A program made the translations under genes and the position numbers. Below the pieces are notes generated by a model. The model was not told where the DNA came from. It saw only the letters and a program-made list of their open reading frames with translations, and did not search any database. Positions 50,501 through 61,000 of a DNA stretch of 64,000 nt are shown here, one piece after another; position 1 is the first letter of the stretch, and the number at the start of each line of letters is the position of its first letter. The DNA is from Solenopsis invicta (taxonomy: Eukaryota; Arthropoda; Insecta; Hymenoptera; Formicidae). The stretch is from contig NC_052671.1 of assembly GCF_016802725.1 (NCBI RefSeq), positions 19,992,231 to 20,056,230 of the forward strand. Direction: 5' to 3'.

Positions 50501-53500
50501 AACAAGCGATGATCTGCATCAGAAATCTAACTATTGAAGATCCTATCGCGAATTGCAAACGAATCGCTATCTATGCGATATCTCACGCGTTTTACGTTAA
50601 AAAGCGTCAAACAAGCGTGGATCTTCATCAGAAACGAAACTATTGACGTTTACCGCGAGAATTGCAAATTAATCGTTATCAATGCGATAACTCACGTGTT
50701 TTACGTTAAAATTCGTCGAACAAGCGTGGATCTTCATCAGAAACATAACTATTGACGGTACCAGCGCGAATTGCAAATGAAACGTTATCTATGTGATATC
50801 TCACGTGTTTTACGTTAAAACACGTCAAACAAGCGGTGATCTGCATAATAAACGAAACTATTAAATTTCCCCGCTCGAATTGCAAACGAATCGTTATCTA
50901 TGCGATATCTTACGTTTTTTACGTTAAAAAGCGTCGAACAAGCGTTGATCTGCATCAGAAACATAACTATTGCAGTTCCCAGCGCGAATTGCAAACTAAT
51001 CGTTATCTATGCGATATCTCACGTGTTTTACCATAAAATGCTTCAAACAAGCGTTGATCTGCATCAGAAACGTAACTATTGAATTTCCCAGCGCGAATTA
51101 CAAATGAATCGTTATCTATGCAGTATCTCACTTGTTTTACGTTAAAAAGCGTCGAAAAAGCGTTGATCTGCATCAGAAACGTAACTTTTGAAGTTCCCTG
51201 CGCGAATTGCAAATGAATCGTTATCTATGCGATATCTCACGTGTTTTACGTTATAAAGCGCCGAACAAATTTGATCTGCATCAGAAACATAACTATTGAT
51301 GTTCCAAGCACGAATTGCAAATGAATCGTTATCAATGCGATATCTTTCGTGTTATACGTTAAAAAGCGTCAAACAAGCGTGGATCTTCATCAGAAACGAA
51401 ACTCTTGACGTTTACAGCGAGAATTGCAAATTAATCGTTATCTATGCGATATCTCACGTGTTTTACGTTAAAAAACGTCAAACAAGCGTGGATCTGCACC
51501 AGAAACGAAACTATTGAAGTTCCCAGCGCGAGTTGCAAATGAATCGTTATCTATGCGATATCTCACGTGTTTTACGTTAAAAAGCGTCGAACAAGCGTGG
51601 ATCTTCATCAGAAACATAACTATTGAAGTTCCCAGCGCGAATTGCAAACGAATCGCTATCTATGCGATATCTCACGTGGTTTACGTTAAAATGCTTCAAA
51701 CAAGGGTTGATCTGCTTCAGAAACGTAACGATTGAATTTCCCAGCGCGAATTGCAAACTAATCGCTATTTATGCGATATCTCACGTGTTTTACGTTAAAA
51801 TGCTTCAAACAAGCGATGATCTGCATCAGAAACGAAACTATTGAAGTTCAAAGCGCGAATTGCAAATGAATCGTTATCTATGAGATATCTCACGTGTTTT
51901 ACGTTATAAAGCGCCGAACAATCCTTGATCTGCATCAGAAACATAACTATTGATGTTCCAAGTACGAATTGACAATGAATCGTTATCTATGCGATATCTT
52001 TCGTGTTTTACGTTAAAAAGCGTCAAACAAGCGTTGATCTGCATCAGAAACGAAACTATTGAAGTTCAAAGCGCGAATTGCAAATGAATCGTTTTTCTTT
52101 GCGATATCTCAGGTGTTTTACGTTAAAAAGCGTCAAACAAGCGTTGATCTGCATCAGAAACAAAACTATTGAAGTTTCCTGCGCGAATTGCAAATGAATC
52201 GTTATCTATGCGATATCTCACGTGTTTTACTTTGAAAATCGTCGAACAAGCGTTGATCTGGATCAGAAACATAACTATTGAAGATCCCAGCGCGAATTGC
52301 AAACGAATCGCTATCTATGCGATATCTCACGTGTTTTACGTTAAAAAGCGTCAAACAAGCGTTGATTCGCATCAGAAACGAAACTATTGAAGTTCCCAGC
52401 GCGAATTGCAAATGAATCGTTATCTATGCGATATCTCACGTGTTTTACGTTAAAATGCGTCGAACAAGCGTGGATCTTCATCTGAAACATAACTATTGAA
52501 GTTCCCAGCCCGAATTGCAAACGAATCGCTATCTATGCGATATCTCACGTGTTTTACGTTAAAATGCTTCAAACAAGCGTTGATCTGCATCAGAAACGAA
52601 ACTATTGAGGTTCCCAGCGCGAATTGCAAATGAATCGCTATCTATGCGATATCTCACCTTTTTTTACGTTAAAAAGCGTCGAACAAGCGTTGATCTGCAT
52701 CAGAAACATAACTATTGAAGATCCCAGCGCGAATTCAAACGAATCGCTGTCTATGCGATATCTCACGTGTTTTACGTTAAAAAGCGTCAAACAAGCGTGG
52801 ATCTTCATCAGAAACGAAACTATTGACGTTTACAGCGCGAATTGCAAATGAATCGTTATCAATGCGGTATCTCAGGTTTTTTACGTTAAAAAGCATCAAA
52901 CAAGCGTTGATCTGCATCAGAAACGAAACTATTGAAGTTCCCTGCGCGAATTGCTAATGAATCGTTATCTATGCGATATCTCACGTGTTTTACGTTAAAA
53001 AGCGTCGAACAAACGTTGATCTGCATCAGAAACATAACTATTGAAGTTCCAAGCACAAATTGCAAATGAATCGTTATCTATGCGGTATCTTACGTCCTTT
53101 AGGTTAAGAAGCGTCAAACAAGCGTGGATCTGCATCAGAAACGAAACTATTGAAGTTCCCTGCGCGAATTGCAAACGAATCTTTATCTATGCGATAACTC
53201 ACGTGTTTTACGTTAAAATGCGTCGAACAAGCGTGGATCTTCATCAGAAACATAACTATTGAAGTTCCCAGCGCGAATTGCAAACGAATCGCTATCTATG
53301 CGATATCTCACGTTTTTTACGTTAAAATGCTTCAAACAAGGGTTGATCTGCATCAGAAACGTAACTATTGAATTTCCCAGCGTTAATTGCAAATGAATCG
53401 TTATCTATGCGATGTCTCACGTGTTTTGCGTTAAAAAGCGTCGAACAAACGTTGATCTGCATCAGAAACATAACTATTGAAGTTCCAAGCACAAATTGCA

Positions 53501-56500
53501 AATGAATCGTTATCTATGCGATATCTTACGTGTTTTACGTTAAAACACGTCAAACAAGCGGTGATCTGCATAAGAAACGAAACTATTAAAGTTCCCCGCT
53601 CGAATTGCAAATGAATCGTTATCTATGCGATATCTTACGTGTTTTACGTTAAAAAGCGTCGAACAAGCGTTGATCTGCATCAGAAACATAACTATTGAAG
53701 TTCCCAGCGCGAATTGCAATCGAATCGCTATCTATGCGATATCTCACGTGTTTTACGTTAAAAAGCGTCAAACAAGCGTTGATCTGCATCAGAAACGAAA
53801 CTATTGAAGTTCCCTGCGCGAATTGCAAATGAATCGTTATCTATGCGATAACTCACGTGTTTTACGTTAAAATGCGTCGAACAAGCGTGGATCTTCATCA
53901 GAAACGAAACTATTGAAGTTCCCTGCGCGAATTGCAAATGAATCGTTATCTATGCGATATCTCACGTGTTTTACGTTTAAAAGCGTCGAACAAGCGTTGA
54001 TCTGCATCAGAAACATAACTATTGAAGATCCTAGCGCGAATTGCAAACGAATCGCTATCTATGCGATATCTCACGTGTTTTACGTTAAAAAGCGTCAAAC
54101 AAGCGTTGATCTGCATCAGAAACGAAACTATTGAAATTCCCAGCGCGAATTGCAAATGAATCGTTTTCTATGCGATATCTCACGTGTTTTACGTTAAAAA
54201 GCGTCGAACAAACGTTGATCTGCATCAGAAACGTAACTATAGAAGTTCCAAGCACAAATTGCAAATGAATAGTTATCTATGCGATATCTTACGTGTTTTA
54301 CGTTAAGAAGCGTCAAACAAGCGTGGATCTACATCAGAAACGAAACTATTGAAGTTCCCTGCGCGAATTGCAAATGAATCGTTATATATGCGATATCTCA
54401 CGTGTCTTACGTTATAAAGCCCCGAACAATCGTTGATCTGCATCAGAAACATAACTATTGATGTTCCAAGCACGAATTGACAATGAATCGTTATCTATGC
54501 GATATCTTTCGTGTTTTACGTTAAAAAACGACAAACAAGCGTTGATCTGCATCAGAAACGAAACTATTGAAGTTCCCAGCGCGAATTGCAAATGAATCGT
54601 TATCTATGCGATAACTCACGTGTTTTACTTTAAAATGCGTCGAACAAGCGTGTATCTTCGTCAGAAACATAACTATTGAAGTTCCCAGCGCGAATTGCAA
54701 ATGAATCGTTATCTATGTGATATCTCACGTGTTTTACGTTAAAACACGTCAAACAAGCGGTGATCTGCATAAGAAACGAAACTATTAAATTTCCCCGCTC
54801 GAATTGCAAATGAATCGTTATCTATGTGATATCTCACGTGTTTTACGTTAAAAAGCGTCGAACAAGCGTTGATCTGCATCAGAAACAAACTATTGAAGTT
54901 CCCAGCGCGAATTGCAAATGAATCGTTATCTATGCGATATCTCACGTGTTTTACGTTAAAAAGCGTCAAACAAGCGTTGATCTGCATCAGAAACGATACT
55001 ATTGAAGTTCCCTGCGCGAATTGCAAATGAATCGTTATCTATGCGATATCTCACGTGTTTTACGTTAAAAAGCATCGAACAAGCGTTGATCTGCATCAGA
55101 AACATAACTATTGATGTTCCAAGCACGAATTGACAATGAATCGTTATCTATGCGATATCTTTCGTGTTTTACGTTAAAAAGCGTCAAACAAGCGTTGATC
55201 TGCATCAGAAACGAAACTATTGAAGTTCCCAGCGCGAATTGCAAATGAATCGTTATCTATGCGATATCTCAGGTGTTTTACGTTAAAAAGCGTCGAACAA
55301 ACGTTGATCTGCATCAGAAACATAACTATAGAAGTTCCAAGCACAAATTGCAAATGAATCGTTATCTATGCGATATCTTACGTGTTTTACGTTAAGAAGC
55401 GTCAAACAAGCGTGGATCTGCATCAGAAACGAAACTATTGAAGTTCCCTGCGCGAATTGCAAATGAATCTTTATCTATGCGATAACTCACGTGTTTTACG
55501 TTCAAATGCGTGGAACAAGCGTGGATCTAGATCAAAAACTTAACTATTGATGTTCCCAGCGCGAATTGCAAACGAATCGCTATCTATGCGATATCTCACG
55601 TGTTTTACGTTAAAATGCTACAAACAAGGGTTGATCTGCATCAGAAAAGTAACTATTGAATTTCCCAGCGTGAATTGCAAATGAATCGTTATCTATACGA
55701 TATCTCACGTGTTTTACGTTAAAAAGCGTCAAACAAGCGTTGATCTGCATCAGAAACGAAACTATTGAAGTACCCAGCGCGAATTGCAAATAATTCGTTA
55801 TCTATGCGATATCTCACGTGTTTTACGTTAAAAAGCGTCGAACAAACGTTGATCTGCATCAGAAACATAACTATTGAAGTTCCAAGCACAAATTGCAAAT
55901 GAATAGTTATCTATGCAATATCTTACGTGTTTTACGTTAAAAAGCGTCAAACAAGCGTGGATCTTCATCAGAAACGAAACTATTGACGTTTACAGTGAGA
56001 ATTGCAAATTAATCGTTATCTATGCGATATCTCACGTGTTTTACGTTAAAAAGCGTCAAACAAGCGTTGATCTGCATCAGAAAAGAAACTATTGAAGTTC
56101 CCAGCGCGAATTGCAAATGAATCGTTATCTATGCGATATCTCACGTGTTTTACGTTATAAAGCGCCGAACAATCGTTGATCTGCATCAGAAACATAACTA
56201 TTGATGTTCCAAGCACGAATTGACAATGAATCGTTATCTATGCGATATCTTTCGTGTTTTACGTTAAAAAACGTCAAACAAGCGTTGATCTGCATCAGAA
56301 ACGAAACTATTGAAGTTCCCAGCGCGAATTGCAAATGAATCGTTATCTATGCGATATCTCAGGTTTTTTACGTTAAAACGCGTCAAACAAGCGTGGATCT
56401 TCATCAGAAACGAAACTATTGACGTTTACAGCGAGAATTGCAAATTAATCGTTATCTATGCGATATCTCACGTGTTTTACGTTAAAAAGCGTCAAACAAG

Positions 56501-59500
56501 CGTTGATCTGCATCAGAAAAGAAACTATTGAAGTTCCCTGCGCGAATTGTAAGCGAATCGTTATCTATGCGATAACTCACGTGTTTTACTTTAAAATGCG
56601 TCGAACAAGCGTGGATCTTCATCAGAAACATAACTATTGAAGTTCCCAGCGCGAATTGCAAATGAATCGTTATCTATGTGATATCTCACGTGTTTTACGT
56701 TAAAACACGTCAAACAAGCGGTGATCTGCATAAGAAAGGAAACTATTAAAGTTCCCCGCTCGAATTGCAAATGAATCGTTATCTATGCGATATTTCACGT
56801 GTTTTACGTTAAAAAGCGTCGAACAAGCGTTGATCTGCATCAGAAACATAACTATTGAAGTTCCCAGCGCGAATTGCAAATGAATCGTTATCTATGCGAT
56901 ATCTCAGGTGTTTTACGTTAAAAAGCGTCAAACAAGCGTTGATCTGCATCAGAAACGAAACTATTGAAGTTCCCTGCGCGAATTGCAAATGAATCGTTAT
57001 CAATGCGATATCTCACGTGTTTTACGTTAAAAAGCATCGAATAAGCGTTGATCTGCATCAGAAACATAACTATTGATGTTCCAAGCACGAATTGACAATG
57101 AATCGTTATCTATGCGATATCTTTCGTGTTTTACGTTAAAAAGCGTCTAACAAGCGTTGATTTGCATCAGAAACGAAACTATTGAAGTTCCCTGCGCGAA
57201 TTGCAAATGAATCGTTATCTATGCGATAACTCACGTGTTTTACGTTAAAAAGCGTCAAACAAGCGTTGATCTGCATTAGAAACGAAACTATTGAAGTTCC
57301 CTGCGCGAATTGCAAATGAATCGTTATCTATGCGATATCTCACGTGTTTTACGTTATAAAGCATCGAATAATCGTTGATCTGCATCAGAAACATAACTAT
57401 TGAAGATCCCAGCGCGAATTGCAAACGAATCGCTATCTATGCGATATCTCACGTGTTTTACGTTAAAAAGCGTCAAATAAGCGTTGATCCGCATCAGAAA
57501 CGAAACTATTGAAGTTCCCAGCGCGAATTGCAAATGAATCGTTATCTATGCGATATCTCACGTGTTTTACGTTAAAATGCGTCGAACAAGCGTGGATCTT
57601 CATCAGAAACATAACTATTGAAGTTCCCAGCGCGAATTGCAAACGAATCGCTATCTATGCGATATCTCCCGAGTTTTACGTTAAAATGCTTCAAACAAGG
57701 GTTGATCTGCATCAGAAACGTAACTATTGAATTTCCCAGCGTTAATTGCAAATGAATCGTTATCTATGCGATATCTCACGTGTTTTACGTTAAAAAGCGT
57801 CGAACAAGCGTTGATCTGCATCAGAAACGTTACTATTGAAGATCCCAGCGCGAATTGCAAACGAATCGCTATCTATGCGATATCTCACGTGTTTTACGTT
57901 AAAAAGCGTCAAACAAGCGTTGATCTGCATCAGAAACGAAACTATTGAAGTTCCCTGCTCGAATTGCAAATGAATCATTATCTATGCGATATCTCACGTG
58001 TTTTACGTTATAAAGCGCCGAACAATCGTTGTTCTGCATCAGAAACATAACTATTGATGTTCCAAGCACGAATTGCAAATGAATCGTTATCTATGCGATA
58101 TCTTTCGTGTTTTACGTTAAAAAGCGTCAAACAAGCGTTGATCTTCATCAGAAACGAAACTATTGAAGTTCCCTGCGCGAATTGCAAATGAATCGTTATC
58201 TATGCTATATCTCACGTGTTTTACGTTAAAAAACGTCAAACAAGCGTGGATCTGCATCAGAAACGAAACTATTGAAGTTCCCTACGCGAGTTGCAAATGA
58301 ATCGTTCTCTATGCTATATCTCACGTGTTTTACGTTAAAAAGCGTCGAACAAGCGTTGATCTGCATCAGAAACATAACTATTGAAGATCCCAGCGCGAAT
58401 TGCAAACGAATCGCTATCTATGCGATATCTCACGTGTTTTACGTTAAAAAGCGTCAAACAAGCGTGGATCTTCATCAGAAACGAAACTATTGACGTTTAC
58501 AGCGAGAATTGCAAATTAATCGTTATCTATGCGATATCTCACGTGTTTTACGTTAAAAAACGTCAAACAAGCGTGGATCTGCATCAGAAACGAAACTATT
58601 GAAGTTCCCAGCGCGAATTGCAAATGAATCGTTATCTATGCGATATCTCACGTGTTTTACGTTAAAATGCGTCGAACAAGCGTGGATCTTCATCAGAAAC
58701 ATAACTATTGAAGTTCCCAGAGCGAATTGCAAACGAATCGCTATCTATGCGATATCTCACGTGTTTTACGTTAAAATGCTTCAAACAAGGGTTGATCTGC
58801 ATCAGAAACGTAACTATTGAATTTCCCAGCGCGAATTGCAAACTAATCGCTATTTATGCGATATCTCACGTGTTTTACGTTAAAATGCTTCAAACAAGCG
58901 ATGATCTGCATCAGAAACGAAACTATTGAAGTTCAAAGCGCGAATTGCAAATGAATCGTTATCTATGCGATATCTCACGTGTTTTACGTTATAAAGCGCC
59001 GAACAATCGTTGATCTTCATCAGAAACATAACTATTGATGTTCCAAGCACGAATTGCAAATGAATCGTTATCTATGCGATATCTTTCGTGTTTTACGTTA
59101 AAAAGCGTCAAACAAGCGTTGATCTGCATCAGAAACGAAACTATTGAAGTTCAAAGCGCGAATTGCAAATGAATCGTTATCTTTGCGATATCTCACGTGT
59201 TTTACGTTAAAAAGCGTCAAACAAGCGTTGATCTGCATCAGAAACAAAACTATTGAAGTTTCCTGCGCGAATTGCAAATGAATCGTTATCTATGCGATAT
59301 CTCACGTGTTTTACGTTAAAAATCGTCGAACAATCGTTGATCTGCATCAGAAACATTACTATTGAAGATCCCAGCGCGAATTGCAAACGAATCGCTATCT
59401 ATGCGATATCTCACGTGTTTTACGTTAAAAAGCGTCAAACAAGCGTTGATCCGCATCAGAAACGAAACTATTGAAGTTCCCAGCGCGAATTGCAAATGAA

Positions 59501-61000
59501 TCGTTATCTATGCGATATCTCACGTGTTTTACGTTAAAATGCGTCGAACAAGCGTGGATCTTCATCAGAAACATAACTATTGAAGTTCCCAGCGCGAATT
59601 GCAAACGAATCGCTATCTATGCGATATCTCACGTGTTTTACGTTAAAATGCTTCAAACAAGGGTTGATCTGCATCAGAAACGTAACTATTGAATTTCCCA
59701 GCGTGAATTGCAAATGAATCGTTATCTATGCGATATCTCACGTGTTTTACGTTAAAAAGCGTCGAACAAGCGTTGATCTGCATCAGAAACGTTACTATTG
59801 AAGATCCCAGCGCGAATTGCAAACGAAACGCTATCTATGCGATATCTCACGTGTTTTACGTTAAAAAGCGTCAAACAAGCGTTGATCTGCATCAGAAACG
59901 AAACTATTGAAGTTCCCGGCGCGAATTGCAAACGAATCGCTATCTATGCGATATCTCACGTGTTTTACGTTATAAAGCGCCGAACAATCGTTGATCGGCA
60001 TCAGAAACATAACTATTGAAGTTCCCTGCTCGAATTGCAAATGAATCGTTATCTATGCGATATCTTACGTGTTTTACTATAAAAAGCGTCGAACAAGCGT
60101 TGATCTGCATCAGAAACATTACTATTGAAGATCCCAGCGCGAATTGCAAATGAATCGTTATCTATGCTATATCTCACGTGTTTTACGTTAAAAAACGTCA
60201 AACAAGCGTGGATCTGCATCAGAAACGAAACTATTGAAGTTCCCAGCGCGAATTGCAAACGAATCGTTATCTATGCGATATCTCACGTGTTTTACGTTAA
60301 AAAGCGTCGAAAAAACGTTGATCTGCATCAGAAACATAACTATTGAAGTTCCAAGCACAAATTGCAAATGAATCGTTATCTATGCGATATCTTACGAGTT
60401 TTACGTTAAGAAGAGTCAAACAAGCGTGGATCTGCATCAGAAACAAAACTATTGAAGTTCCCTGCGCGAATTGAAAATGAATCTTTATCTATGCGATATC
60501 TCACGTGTTTTACGTTAAAAAGCGTCGAACAAGCGTTGATCTGCATCAGAAACGTAACTATTGAATTTCCCAGCGAGAATTGCAAACGAATCGCTATCTA
60601 TGCGATATCTCACGTGTTTTACGTTAAAAAGCGTCAAACAAGCGTGGATCTTCATCAGAAACGAAACTATTGACGTTTACAGCGAGAATGGCAAATTAAT
60701 CGTTATCTATGCGATATCTCACGTGTTTTACGTTAAAAAGCGTCAAACAAGCGTTGATCTGCATCAGAAACGAAACTATTGAAGTTCCCTGCGCGAATTG
60801 CAAATGAATCGTTATCTATGCGATAACTCACTTTTTTTACGTTAAAATGCGTCGAACAAGCGTGGATCTTCATCAGAATCATAACTATTGTAGTTCCCAG
60901 CGCGAATTGCAAACGAATCGCTATCTATGCGATATCTCACGTGTTTTACGTTAAAATGCTTCAAACAAGGGTTGATCTGCATCAGAAACGTAACTATTGA
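41600..61000 (+). repeat. two copies of a roughly 106-monomer (11.55-kb) block
   Basis: A unique unit with GTGGATCTAGATCAAAAAC is at about 43963 and 55516. Other paired positions (42361/53913, 44757/56310, 45955/57509, 46718/58272) give offsets of 11552-11554 bp, about 106x109. At 41598/53041 the offset is 105 monomers, so one monomer was gained or lost between copies. Confidence 0.82.
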
